From Tubiluchus corallicola (Eukaryota; Priapulida; Priapulimorpha; Priapulimorphida; Tubiluchidae): a DNA stretch of 48,435 nucleotides. How positions within the stretch are numbered: position 1 is the first letter of the stretch; each line of letters begins with the position of its first letter. Positions 23,601-33,600 of this stretch are shown one piece after another. Where the stretch lies: positions 42,818 through 91,252 of the forward strand of contig JAQGDQ010000824.1 in NCBI GenBank assembly GCA_030141605.1. Reading direction: 5' to 3'. The notes beneath the pieces were generated by a model. That model searched no databases and was not told the origin of the DNA. It saw nothing but the letters and a program-made list of their open reading frames with translations. The position numbers and the translations under genes are program-made.

Positions 23601-26225
23601 AATTGTTCCCGTACGCACTATTGTTCATTTGGGCACGGTTCGGGATTGTTCCCGTATGCACCATTGTTCATTTGGGCGCGGTTTGGAATTGTTCCCGTAT
23701 GCGCTATTGTTCATTTGGGCACGGTTCGGGATTGTTCCCGTATGCACCATTGTTCATTTGGGCACGGTTCGGAACTGTTCCCGTACGCACTATTGTTTAT
23801 TTAGGCGCGGTTTGGAATTGTTCCCGTACGCACTATTGTTCAGTTGGGTGCGGTTCGGAACTGTTCCCGTACGCACTATTGTTTATTTAGGCGCGGTTCG
23901 AAATTGTTCCCGTGCACACTATTGTTCATTTAGACGCGGTTCGGAATTGTTCCCGTGCACACTATTGTTCATTTAGACGCAGTTCAGAATTGTTCCCATA
24001 CGCACTATTATTAAGAAATTTCGGTTAATACGAACAGTGCATCATTTAATGAGCAAAGCAATAGGAAAGACATTTCTGCTAGTTTGTAACACTGAGATGG
24101 TTAACCGTTTAACTGACCTCTAACTTTTGTAACCGTTTAATTTTTGTAGGAAAAAATGCATGCAATAATCGAAAACTTGCAAAATACAAAGATTTTTCTC
24201 CCTCGATAATTCTACTTCTTGTTTTGTACCTTACGTCTCCGAAGGTTTTAGCTGCACTTCCATTAAATGTCTTTCTTTAAATTTCAATTAAAGCTCTTCA
24301 AACTCTTCGCCTCCGACTCTGAAAATCTGTTTATTTTTTTGCAGGAGAGCAAAAATGTGGAAAATTTGTCGAACGAGAGAGAGGAAGAGCAAACAAAAAC
24401 AATAGCCACCTTACAGGAAGAACTTGACAAGAGTCAAGAAGGTTAGTAAAATGATCTTCACTGCACGTGCTATTTGCACAAGGGAGTTTGGCATCTACAA
24501 TTTTGGGCGTTAATTGTCTTTAGTTTTTTATGGTTTTGGATAAACGTAGAGTAAGTTGCTTCGAACTAACGGATCTCTTTTGTGCTTTCTACTTCTATAT
24601 TTCGCTTTTGGAAATTTAACCCTTTCACTACGTAGTTGCTTTTTAACAGGCATTTAGCTTTTTGCACATTTGACAATAACTTCTTGTGGTGTGTTACTAA
24701 AACAGAATCTTGTAAATAAACAAATACTCGTCTGTTAATAAACACTGATATTAAATATTAGTGTTGTTTGTACACATGCACACACATCCGCGCACACACA
24801 TGCACTCATGCATGCATGCACATGCACACTCACACAAATAAGCACATAGATATATTGAGAAGCCAATTTTCACAAAAGTCCATCTTACTAATCCATGACA
24901 TGCAACTACTTTATAAGAATGCAGAACAAGTGACTAAACACGTTTCATCAACCATCAAGTGATTTTGCGTGAGAACGTACCACACAGTGCAGTATTGTGC
25001 AATGCACCTGGCTTCAGATGCTGATTAGCTTTCCTGCAATGTTTTTGCGTGGTCGTAGCAGGAAAATAAACAGACCTGAGTGACTGCGCTTAATCCTTCC
25101 CTTACAAGAAACATGTAGGCGGCCTTCTGTAGTGAAAGAGTCAAGTAGCGTATAGTGTAATTATAATTTTCTTTTCTAGTTACGTAAATCTTGTAAGCAT
25201 GTAAGCGTAATGCTAAGTAATATAACTTTGTGCGGAAAGTTTATTGAGGTACATGTTAAAATTGTCTTTATACATGTTGACATGTTGGCATTGCAATTAT
25301 ACCTAGATGGCATAAATACATAGCAATCAGGTTTATTACATGAGTCGTCATAAGAAGAGAGATAATAGTCTCTTAATTCAATAACTATGCAAATGAAGCC
25401 AGAATTTTTCTATTAAACAACTTAAAGTAAACGTTTCTCAACTAAACTTCGACCTGAGTTAGAGAGAATGTAAAAACTCTGATGGAACCCCCATTTTACC
25501 TAGCTGTACATGCGGTGTCCCTCTTGAAAGAATTAGGGATTTTCTAAGTATAGCTGCCTGTTATATCATCAGGCCTGAGATATCTTACTAAGCAAGCTGT
25601 GTACTTTGTTAATTCTTCATAATGTTAGAATTTGTTGTTGATATTTATTAATTTTATTTTGAAATCTAAGTTACTGTTAAGCCTTTTCACAATTCCAGCG
25701 ATTGATAATGATCGCGAAGTGGTTAAAGGCTAAGCGTAGCAGACAGTGCATTTGTGTACACATGCCAATGCCTTGCTATTGTAACACAGTTTTAACATGT
25801 AGCTAGAACATTGTCTAATTCATTTTTTCTTGTTCCCAAGCAAGATCCTACTAGTAAATCTACTAGTACGTGCTGACTAATGCATAATTAATTGATGTAA
25901 AACAACTGACGTTACTGAATTGATGTGGCAGACGGCTTTGCTTTACCCACATGTCACCTAACAGTTGTAGTTAAGACACGTTCCTGTGTGGTACACTTAA
26001 CCTTTGACCTACAGCTGCAGCTGCTCAGAACGAAACTGTGAAACGGCTTATTAATCCAACCTTGATATTTTTTTTGCAGAACTGAGTAAAGCAAAGAAGG
26101 ACCTAATGGCCATGAAGCATCAGTCAGAGTCGGTCGCTAACGAGTACGACCGGTTGCTAGCAGAACATGCCAGGCTACAAGAGACCGTCGGACAGGGCGA
26201 TTTTTCATCCAAAAAAGACGAATGA
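18759..26225 (+). CDS. BCAP31: B-cell receptor-associated protein 31 (BAP31), six coding exons
   Basis: Exons 18759-18850, 20793-20893, 21476-21617, 22305-22428, 24345-24441 and 26080-26225, all with GT/AG borders and compatible phases, give 233 residues. BAP31 is an ER membrane protein that helps export, retain or degrade membrane clients and links ER to apoptosis. The N-terminus MSLQWTIVATFLYSEI is nearly the vertebrate sequence. Three membrane segments are near residues 5-27, 44-64 and 100-120. HMKLFRAQRNFYIAGFALFL and LLSTQATLNASYEAA are family hallmarks. A charged coiled coil fills the cytosolic tail, including MKHQSESVANEYDRLLAEH, ending KKDE, which fits the dilysine ER-retrieval signal (KKEE in human). 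The tail is about 13 residues shorter than in human; I see no clear counterpart of the vertebrate caspase-8 sites. Its introns host many transposon relics. Confidence 0.95.
18990..19345. mobile_element. Relative of the 4588-5085 inverted-repeat element
   Basis: In BCAP31 intron 1. AAAGGAAAGGCCAAGCCTTC, GGTTAGAAGGATTTAGTAAT and CGATCATTTCACACTTGGG match parts of the 4.6-5.1 kb element in its reverse-complement arm. The internal order is similar but the right end is lost or diverged. A non-autonomous DNA transposon relic. Confidence 0.55.
19418..19512 (+). repeat. Two-copy tandem repeat, ~46-bp period
   Basis: TTTGAATTAGTTTAAACAG, then GGGCTCTTAAGGAAACCCA, occur twice in a row with almost no change. 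Non-coding, in BCAP31 intron 1. Confidence 0.85.
19722..20338. mobile_element. piggyBac-like MITE, copy 1
   Basis: Begins TTAA then CCCTTTCACTAC, the arrangement of piggyBac-type ends with a TTAA target site. About 600 bp share ordered similarity with 24616-25144: the TTGACAATAACTTCTTGTGG block, a CA-rich microsatellite, the TAAGAATGCAGAACA block, and ACAGACCTGAGTGACTGCGC. The right end is degraded. It sits in BCAP31 intron 1 and has no transposase. Confidence 0.7.
20609..20690. repeat. (TA)n followed by (GA)n microsatellite
   Basis: About 22 TA units followed by about 12 GA units, in BCAP31 intron 1 just before exon 2. Confidence 0.95.
20975..21190 (+). mobile_element. tRNA-derived SINE
   Basis: A box A-like TAGATCAGTGTTAGC at 20986-21000 and a box B-like GTTCAATTCCC at 21030-21040 are spaced as in a tRNA gene. 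A tRNA-unrelated body of about 100 bp follows, with a TTA-repeat tail from 21149. No acceptor-stem pairing is evident. The design is that of a tRNA-derived SINE in the sense orientation of BCAP31, in intron 2. Confidence 0.75.
21813..22127. mobile_element. Tigger/pogo-like MITE with TA target duplication
   Basis: A 311-bp element (21815-22125) with ends CAGTCGACCCTCGTTAAACC and, reverse complemented, CAGTCAACCCTCGTTAAGCC, directly flanked by TA on both sides. These ends match the pogo/Tigger group of Tc1/mariner. Further CCGGAC words occur internally, and there is a C14-type run near 22085-22096. In BCAP31 intron 3; no transposase. Confidence 0.92.
22690..23380 (-). mobile_element. LINE ORF2 C-terminal relic in BCAP31 intron 4
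   Basis: The minus strand reads, with two stops, KSEWKKEIKNKIECC, KLRFLKHTKWKR, KPEEVKDKLKIRLNMIKVKG, NYKNEF and CPVCGKDDDTTEHMLKC. The CPxC...DTTEHxLxC zinc-knuckle motif and its preceding basic region are characteristic of the C-terminal end of a non-LTR retrotransposon polyprotein. Only the 3' part remains and it is inactive. It lies antisense to BCAP31. Confidence 0.8.
23436..24006 (+). repeat. 43-bp minisatellite, about 13 copies
   Basis: Unit CCCGTACGCACTATTGTTCA plus TTTGGGCGCGGTTTGGAATTGTT, repeated with point variants (GTACGC/GTATGC/GTGCAC, TTTGGAATT/TTCGGGATT). The 43-bp period shifts frame by one each copy, so the same three peptides cycle through all three forward frames and give long open frames with no coding meaning. 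In BCAP31 intron 4. Confidence 0.95.
24616..25144. mobile_element. piggyBac-like MITE, copy 2
   Basis: The left end is TTAA followed by CCCTTTCACTAC. The right end, reverse complemented, is CTCTTTCACTAC, next to TCAA (a mutated TTAA). The inner part matches copy 1 and includes a CA-rich microsatellite at 24768-24835. In BCAP31 intron 5. Ends support piggyBac-type insertion; no transposase is encoded. Confidence 0.75.
25157..25250. repeat. Dispersed repeat shared with 1105-1200
   Basis: AATTTTCTTTTCTAGTTACG and the following TAA-rich segment match the copy near the left end of the window, in the same orientation. Family unknown. Confidence 0.65.
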
Positions 26226-26431
26226 GGCGTGTGCTTTTACCCCGTGAATCCATTTCAACCCGTGTGTTAGTAGTAATTGTGATGATTATGTCAGCAGTGT
26301 TTTGATTACCTCATTACACGGCAGAAAATGTTTGAGTTTGTTCTTTGAAGTATATTAGTCAAACAACAGATTAGTACATAATAGTGCTGTGCACTAATGG
26401 CTAAAAAGGTTTATGTCCGTTAAAGCTTGCA

Positions 26432-26850
26432 CACTCATATCTCGCTTTGCCGTACAAAAGCCAGAAGACGCCGGTCCGAATTTGCCGATTGTCCATATTT
26501 TACCGATACTAAGCTAATGCAGTAGGCACCATTTTTTAGACTCACGATAATGTAGAAACAATCGTCTAATTGTCTTAAAAACACCTAGCATGGGCCGCTC
26601 CTATGCAAAAGTATACAAAAACTGTCGGCAGTTGGCTCAAATAACTCCGTATAACTGACTCTATATTTTTATATATAGAGAGATACGCTCATGTAATGAT
26701 GTAAACAAAGTGACGGACCACCAACTAGCGGCCAGCTTTCGATGCAATGGACTGTGTCCATAGTATGCGGGACTACTTTCACCGGTCCAGATTTTGTCCA
26801 ATTCTTCCGATATCCGTAAAAGCGAGGTCTGGGAAACCGAGATATGAGAG
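26432..26850. mobile_element. Inverted-repeat element downstream of BCAP31
   Basis: CTCATATCTCGCTTTGCCG at the left is mirrored by CTCATATCTCGGTTTCCC (reverse complement) at the right. Inner partial matches include GATTGTCCATATTTTACCGAT at the left against the reverse-strand ATATCGGAAGAATTGGAC at the right. About 420 bp, non-coding, in the BCAP31 3' flank. Possibly a Tc1/mariner-type MITE; TA is clear only on the right side. Confidence 0.6.
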
Positions 26851-27128
26851 TAGTGACTGCCTTGTTACCTATCAAACATGAAACAGTATGTTCTTATCTG
26901 ATTATATCTGTTTGTTTAATCGTTGTGTCTTTAATTTGCTAATTTCAACGTCTGCAGTTCTTTATTCAATTTAATTTTATTAAGCTGGACATCATTTCAT
27001 GACTATTGTATACTATTTTTATTCAAACCATGTGTAGTAATTTCCTATTTAATTATGCCTGATAGGTGGCAGCACTGGCTCAGTCATTTGATGTTTGCTT
27101 CTTTCAGAAATTTGTCTAGAAGCATGAA

Positions 27129-27290
27129 ACAACTACTGCATATGGTATCATGCTGTACAACTACTGTATATGGTATCATGCTGTACAATTACTGTATATG
27201 GTATCATGCTGTACAACTACTGTATATGGTATCATGCTGTACAATTACTGTATATGGTATCATGTTGTACAACTACTGTACATGGTAATA
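27129..27290 (+). repeat. 28-bp minisatellite, about 5.7 copies
   Basis: Unit CAACTACTGTATATGGTATC plus ATGCTGTA, with CAACT/CAATT alternation between copies. About 0.9 kb after the BCAP31 stop and before a poly(A) signal, so it may be transcribed in the 3' UTR. Confidence 0.95.
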
Positions 27291-27539
27291 ATTAAGTCTG
27301 TATTAACACCTATATGTTTCACAAGTTCTACTTAATTTGTAAATTTTTTTACCAGCTTTATTCAAAATTTTCAAATTTTTTGACAGTTTTCACAGTTTAT
27401 AGCTTTAAAATACCTGTGCTATATAGAATTCTTTTGCATTTTTAGCTTAAATGTATATATTAATGAAATTTCGTAAAATATAAATATTTAATATATTGTA
27501 CTAAACAGTGGTATAAGTTTGACTTTTTGTTCTGTGTTC

Positions 27540-27545
27540 AATAAA
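27540..27545 (+). terminator. Candidate BCAP31 poly(A) signal
   Basis: AATAAA in T-rich context 1.3 kb after the stop; no earlier canonical hexamer was noticed in a quick reading. Confidence 0.35.
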
Positions 27546-27854
27546 TGATATAATTATATTTTTCTACATTTTTCATAGTAAAATCAAATTGTTTGACTAA
27601 GTTAAACAGGTTGTAACCAATTATTTTATACACCATTTCCAAATTCTTTTGGAAAGCAGCCAGACAGAACATGGATTTGCACGGCAAACTCAAGGATACA
27701 CATCTAACTGGCTAGCCAAATTTTTTTGTGTACAGTTTGCATTTTAAAAGTTGCAACAGTTTTAGACAAATTCGGACTTCCGGTTTTAAACAAATCAAAT
27801 TTCTGGACGTCAAAATGCCCACTGTTACCGACATTCGGTAACATCAATATGTCA

Positions 27855-28485
27855 TTTTTCTTTAGTTCTTTATATTTGTGCGGAACCGGAGCACGTGAGG
27901 GTAGTATTGTTTGTTTCACAGCCCAGCACAGTGGCGTGTTTGGCTGTCTGACATAAGCGCTGTGCTAGCATCTGCTGCTAGGTAGAGAAAGTACTGTCGC
28001 TGACACAAGTTCAATTGCCACGTGCTTACCATATACCGTCATATTCTCGGATGTTTTAAAGTGTAAACTTAGAATGTGTACTTAAAACATAAATTATTTA
28101 ATAACGGATGCCTTCCATCCCCCAAAAATAAGTTCAGTGACTGTAGTGAACTACAACAGCTTAAGTTTTCACAGTTGCCTCTCCACGAGAAAGTTGCAGT
28201 TAAGAAAAGCGGCCATCCAACACCTGATTTTCAAATATCTCAGCCAGAAACAAGCAACAACAAGAAATGGATTCCTGTCTTAAATTCTAAATGGTACCAA
28301 TGGAAAAGTTCGCTCTGAGGCTCTCAAGTAAAAAATGCATGTTTTGCTTCCCGTGTTTGCTGTTTGGAGGTGACTTGACATGCACAAAAAACATGAAAAT
28401 TACATGTCCATTTCATTTTACACAGTACTAAAACAATTGCTAAAAAAATTTCTGAAGTAGCACCCCCACTGATTTTAGCTACAAG
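27855..28485 (+). pseudogene. Decayed hAT transposase with TTF/BED-type zinc-finger region
   Basis: A frame from 28076 contains NNKKWIPVLNSKWYQW; after a frameshift it continues RLSSKKCMFCFPCLLFGGD. The W...C-x-FC-x-PC-x-LFG arrangement is the N-terminal signature of ZMYM1-like/TTF-type hAT transposases. Frameshift and stops show it is dead. The 5' flank (27858-28050) is partly repeated at 38895-38995, and the 28420-28480 segment recurs at 39748-39800 and 46620-46680. The relic therefore belongs to a family scattered through the right half of the window. Confidence 0.7.
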
Positions 28486-29190
28486 AACTGGAAGTTTGTT
28501 TTCTGGAGAATGCTGCTGTCGTCTGGTTAGTATTTTCTTCTTTCTCGATTCACATATTCCTTTGCAGTGGGTTTCACATACTTCTGGATAACTAGTAGTA
28601 CCTCACAAAGTTGCACATACCCCCAGGCATTCTTCAAACAACGTAAGGCTGTTGTTTTTCTTCTTTTAGTTGTTATTCTTGTCGTTCTTGTTGTTGCTAA
28701 ACTCACTGTTGCTGTTCCTGTTGGTATAATGAAGTTGTAATCTCCATCTCATAAGGCTGACAGTTTTGTCTGCATTTTTTTACATTTCCGTTCTTAACTA
28801 CACTTCGTATCAGCAATGCATGGACCTGCACAATAGCAGTAATATTTATTTTTATCTACGCAAGTCTTTTTGCAATCTGGCACACATGTAATTTTAGCTA
28901 CAAACCACCACTGGATACAAGAATAAAAATTGCCAGTAAAACTACATATAAAATGAAGGTGTACAGTGTAACTAAAATAAGGGATAAAAATTTGTATTCG
29001 GATACAAATAAGTTGTATTAAAAAGTGCGAACTGGAAGAAACATTACAGTCACTAATTAAGAAAATTGAACTGACAAAAATACCTGAAATCAACAATGTA
29101 GCCTAGATCCATCTTATTTTCATACAAATTTCCGGCATTTCAATTTTGTTGCAATCACACTGCCACTTTTATATTTATTTCCCGAATATA
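28486..29190. other. Intergenic stretch, nothing recognised
   Basis: AT-rich, without supportable genes. The minus-strand frame at 28794-29096 includes a cysteine-rich end (CVPDCKKTCVDKNKYYCYC) but lacks similarity or splice context I could trust. Confidence 0.4.
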
Positions 29191-29194
29191 CCAC

Positions 29195-29520
29195 ACAAAA
29201 ACAATATGGCTTTCATTTGGATCTTGACTATACATATGTGTGCTTGCATACAAAATCTTCCTTAAGACGGAAATTTAGCTTTTCTATAGTTATTCTCACA
29301 TCATATTACAAGAACACACTGAAGTTATGTTTAAATCCAGTAGGTGGCTCTTCCTGATGCAGATCTGGGCTTGGCAATAGAAAAAACCGGATGCAAAATG
29401 ACTGCTTCCATCGGAGCTACTATCAGAGTTTGAAAATACAGTTTTTTTACAATTGCAGTACTAGTTTCTAGAGAGAAAAGTGGGTAAGGAGTTATAAAAT
29501 TAAATTTTTAGTGTTATTTG
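29195..29520 (+). repeat. Dispersed repeat, copy 1 (pair with 30000-30460)
   Basis: The run from GTGTGCTTGCATACAAAATC through TCCAGTAGGTGGCTCTTCCT, CAGATCTGGGCTTGGCAA and TTTTTTTACAATTGCAG to AAGTGGGTA reappears in the same order and orientation 0.8 kb downstream. Family not identified. Confidence 0.85.
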
Positions 29521-29687
29521 AACACCTTCTTGTTTTTGCAAAATACGAAAAATTGACATTTGAGCAAATTTTTGGTGCATCAATTTATACTTGGTTGTAA
29601 TCGTAATTAACTCACAAAGAAGGATAGGTCTGATGCATTACGAAGATCTTATATAAAACACAAAAGCTGTCACATCCTAAAACGTGA

Positions 29688-29795
29688 TTGTTTGTTGATT
29701 GTTCATTTCTCAATTGTTTGTTTGTTGATTGTTCATTTCTCAATTGTTTGTTTGTTGACTGTTCATTTCTCAATTGTTTGTTTGTTGATTGTGTG
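29688..29795 (+). repeat. 30-bp tandem repeat, ~3.5 copies
   Basis: Unit TTGTTTGTTTGTTGATTGTT plus CATTTCTCAA, nearly unchanged between copies. Confidence 0.95.
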
Positions 29796-29994
29796 CTTGT
29801 AATAATCAGAAATGTCTAAGAAGTTTTAGAATCATTTTTAGTTGAAGTCATATTTTCACTACAGATTACAACTTTAGTGAAATGAAAAATTCTTGAAAAA
29901 TACACATCAGAGTAAAAATAGTAACTTCAAGTTAGTACTGGGCAGCTTTATTCGCTCCAGTCCATCGGGGTGGTTTCCAACAGTACACTGACTA

Positions 29995-30460
29995 AATTCA
30001 ATGTGTGCTTGCATAGCAAAATCATCCATAAGTCGGCAATTAAGCTTTTCTAGTTATTCACATATTCTGAATCTCTATTTCATGAGAGCCATTTTCATAC
30101 CAAGTTCATCACTCTGTGTTATTTCTAAGCTGAGATAATCCGCGTTGAAGTTGAGGTGCAGGCTGCACACTGAAAAACATAATCTTGAGAAAGACACTGT
30201 TAAAGTCAGCCATTGTTTTTTGTCGCGTTTCTGCAACCGACAAACACTTTGCAAGAGCACAGTGAAGTTATGCTCAAATCCAGTAGATGGCTCTTCCTGG
30301 CAAAGATCTGGGCTTGGCAACAGAAAAAAACCGAAGCAAAATGACTGCTTCCATGAGCTACAATCGGAGTTTGAAAATACGAGTTTTTTTACAATTGCAG
30401 GACTAGTTTGCAGCCAGAGAAGTGGGTACAGGGTTATAAAATTATAACATTTTCTTGATA
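29995..30460 (+). repeat. Dispersed repeat, copy 2, with a ~170-bp insertion
   Basis: Matches copy 1 at both its ends. Positions of about 30065-30240 are absent from copy 1, so one copy gained or lost an internal block. Inside the block is a short open frame with no recognisable product. Confidence 0.8.
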
Positions 30461-30655
30461 ATTAGATGCTAAAATATAAGTCTAATATATTTAGCAAAAA
30501 CAAAAAATTGACATTTAAATTTTTGGTGTATTCTACGTCGAAGCATCATAACATAGCTTTAACTATAACGACTTATAGACGGTTTTGCTTTGCAAGCACA
30601 CACATAAGCATTCTTAACAGGTGATGAAAACAGGCTGCGGTTTCCTCCATCAAAA

Positions 30656-33600
30656 CTACAATTCACCAACAAATTCATTTTCTAAAGTGTGGCTTCCCTC
30701 ACCTGGCTGAGTTTCTGGCAGGAGGTTGACTTCTGTGAGACATTTATAAAAGCCGTCCGCATCTCGCATTTCACTAATCTCGCACAGGTACATCTTATCA
30801 ACCACCTGTTTACCGATGTAATCATTTTCACGGTCGATATAGGTCTGTTGTTCAACATAGTACGAGCTCAAAACCCGCTGCATGGGACGGGTCATTTTTA
30901 GAATGGTTAAGTGTGGGATGTAGTCAAACGAGTGGTGTACCCGCACTTGGTTGCTTAGCAACATGTCACCAAGGTCTTGCACAAATTTGAGAAATCGTTC
31001 ATCCCGCACAAGGCGGCCGTATAAAACGCGCTGATTAAAATTACCGATGCTATCAAACTCCAGCTCCATTGGTGCGTCCTGTAGATGTCGTGCGAGTTTG
31101 AAACGGGCATCGTGCATGGTCCGAATACACGCCTGAAATTCTTCCGGGGTATCCAGTCGAAGCATGTGGAAGGTGACGTGGAGCGCCGGAAGTGGCATGA
31201 ATCCGTCGATCAGGCGCGAGTCTTTCTCTCGAATGTGTCGCTGGATTTCGCCAATCTTCTCCACGATGCTCGGATGGTTGACGTGGATGCCGATGAAGTG
31301 GTTAGGTCGGTCGGAATGGTCGTACTTCGTGTCGGCCGCCGCCGTTCCGTAGCTGAACGTGACGTCATCGTCATCGCTCTCGCTGTCAATGTACGGTTTC
31401 CCCTCCGCTGCATCACCTTCAGCGTCGAATGGATGCTCCGCATCGTATTGCGCAATCACGTCGCACAGATGGCTATGATTACCGGTAGAGCCAAACACAA
31501 GATCCAGTCGCTCGTTCTTGTCCCAAATTTTTAAATCCCGGTACTTGAAGTACTGTATCCGATGTTTAGGAATAGCAAGAACTGTGTGGTCCACTGAAGA
31601 CAAATCATCCCAGCAAAATGAGAGAAACGGTTTCTCCACCACGCCTATGAACCGATCCACGTATCCAATGGAAAAGTTCTGCTGCACGAGCTGACGGTCC
31701 CAGAGAAGTCTTGAAATCACGTCGTCAGCTGTTTTCATGGAGGCTTTCTTTTCCACGATTTCGTCGGCCGGGTCAGCTTTTGCAGATTTTTTCTTCTTCT
31801 CGTGTTTCTTGTGATGCACTTGTTTTTCAGCATGTGTGCTGCCACCTGCTGAGTAAATAAAATTTTCATATGAATTTCACAGAAAATCATTACGACAATC
31901 ATAGGATCATTGTGTGTGCATATGAGGTAGTATGCATGCACCAAGCAAAAAGGAACACTGCATCAAGCACTCTATAGTACAGTAGTCACAGTACTTAATG
32001 TACACAATACACCAGGGGTGGGCAAATTATCTGACTAGCAGGGCCACATAAACTTTCCCATAATGCATGTGGGCCGCATGCAGTTTGGTCAAGGAGCCAA
32101 GTACAGTAGGACCTAATAATGATTTTTTTGCACCTGCACCACCTCATTACTACTGCACTACTACACTCAAGAAACTATTTTAGAAGTTATTAAAATTTAT
32201 ATTAAAAACCATATATTTCGTCATGTCCGACAGTGACATTAAGTGACAACGGTCTTGTAAGGGTTATTGCCATCCGATCTTGAGGAAAAAACTACCCGCA
32301 CTATCTTTGCGACACTGGTGCAGACTTCAGCTGGATCGCGTGGGCCGCACTTTCATTACGTTGACAAACCTCTTCGCGGGTCGCACAAGATCTCTCGGCA
32401 GGCCACACAAGATCTCTCGGCGGGCCGCACAAGATCTCTCGGCGGGCCGCACAAGATCTCTCGGCGGGCCGCAAAAGATCTCTCGGCGGGGCGCACAAGA
32501 TTGCTGCGGCAATACACAGTCACTTGGTTTCCGCATCAATCAGACAAAATGTTCCCCAAATTAATTCCTAACCCTTCATCGTATTAAAGACCGACCATTT
32601 AAAATGCCTATTGTGTACCACATGCTAATTCTCAACTAGAAAGCAAATTCGAATCGAATCGAATTTGTGACTTTCGAATTCAAGTCGAACTGAATTTCAG
32701 TACTCAGAGTCTGAATCGAATTCGAATTGAGTTTGAAAGATTTTCCAACAAGTTTTCGAACCACTAGTAAAAAGTGGTCTTACAAAGATCGTGCATGTTA
32801 CTTGATTTTGTTCTGCAGTAAAACCGCCATTAGTTTGTTAAAAATTTTCCACAGAAACTGCAGCTAAATTGTGCTAGTTGCACACTGTTTCAAACATTTT
32901 AATGATAAAGAACGTATGTGGCGGAAGTGCTGAATTATTCGAATCTATGATTTTAGGTAAGCATCAAACTCGAACTAAAAAAAACTCGTCCGAACTCGAA
33001 CGTTTGATGCTCACCCTAATCATAAACATACCATGTCCATGTTCATGAGTTTTACTATGATCCGTCTGTGTTAACCAGCTTTCTGCTGCCGCAACAATGC
33101 GTGCAACCATTGGCGTGCCTCGGGAACCTTTGGCCACACCTTCTAGGTGTCGGCCGATGTTGTGGCTCTCCTCTGACGTTAACTTATGACAAAAGACGAA
33201 GATGGCTGGAACCTCAGCGGGATATTTTTCTATGAAAAAAAATTGTAAAAAATAAAGATTATTTATCTTTAAAAATAAAGAGCATCAGGAACATAAAAAA
33301 TTATCCAACTAAAATATTGCCAAGAACAGAAGCTAGATGTCACCACGATCAAGTAAGAGTAATGCATGACGCTCTGAACATGCCAACAGTAGTATTCATG
33401 AGCAAAAATTTCTTGTGCTGATTTAAACTTGTATTGCCTCCTCTTTTCTGTTATGAATTGGTTTCCTTTTAAACAGGTCATGTGACCAGTCTTTTACCTG
33501 TACACTTACCTGTAGATTGGAGTAACTCAGGCATTCACGCACTGCAGTGACAGATTGTTTAGCGTCATTCATTGATTCGTTGTTATAATTTCATAATTAC

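Noticed and set aside
23408-23976. 160-175 codon frames in the 43-bp minisatellite
   Set aside because: The same peptides appear in each frame because of the 43-bp period; they lie within an intron of BCAP31.
23436-24006. CRISPR array (regular repeats)
   Set aside because: Units are contiguous 43-bp repeats without unique spacers, in an animal gene intron.
28794-29096. Cysteine-rich small secreted protein on the minus strand
   Set aside because: The cysteine-rich part is short, no signal peptide is convincing, and no splice context supports it.
31085-31534. Plus-strand 149-codon frame opposite the LENG9-like exon
   Set aside because: It is the antisense shadow of a well-supported coding exon.
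30656-31819. The 387-codon frame taken as a complete gene starting at 31819
   Set aside because: The codon there is GTG, the frame runs upstream to a proper acceptor at 31846, and the RWD exons join in phase.
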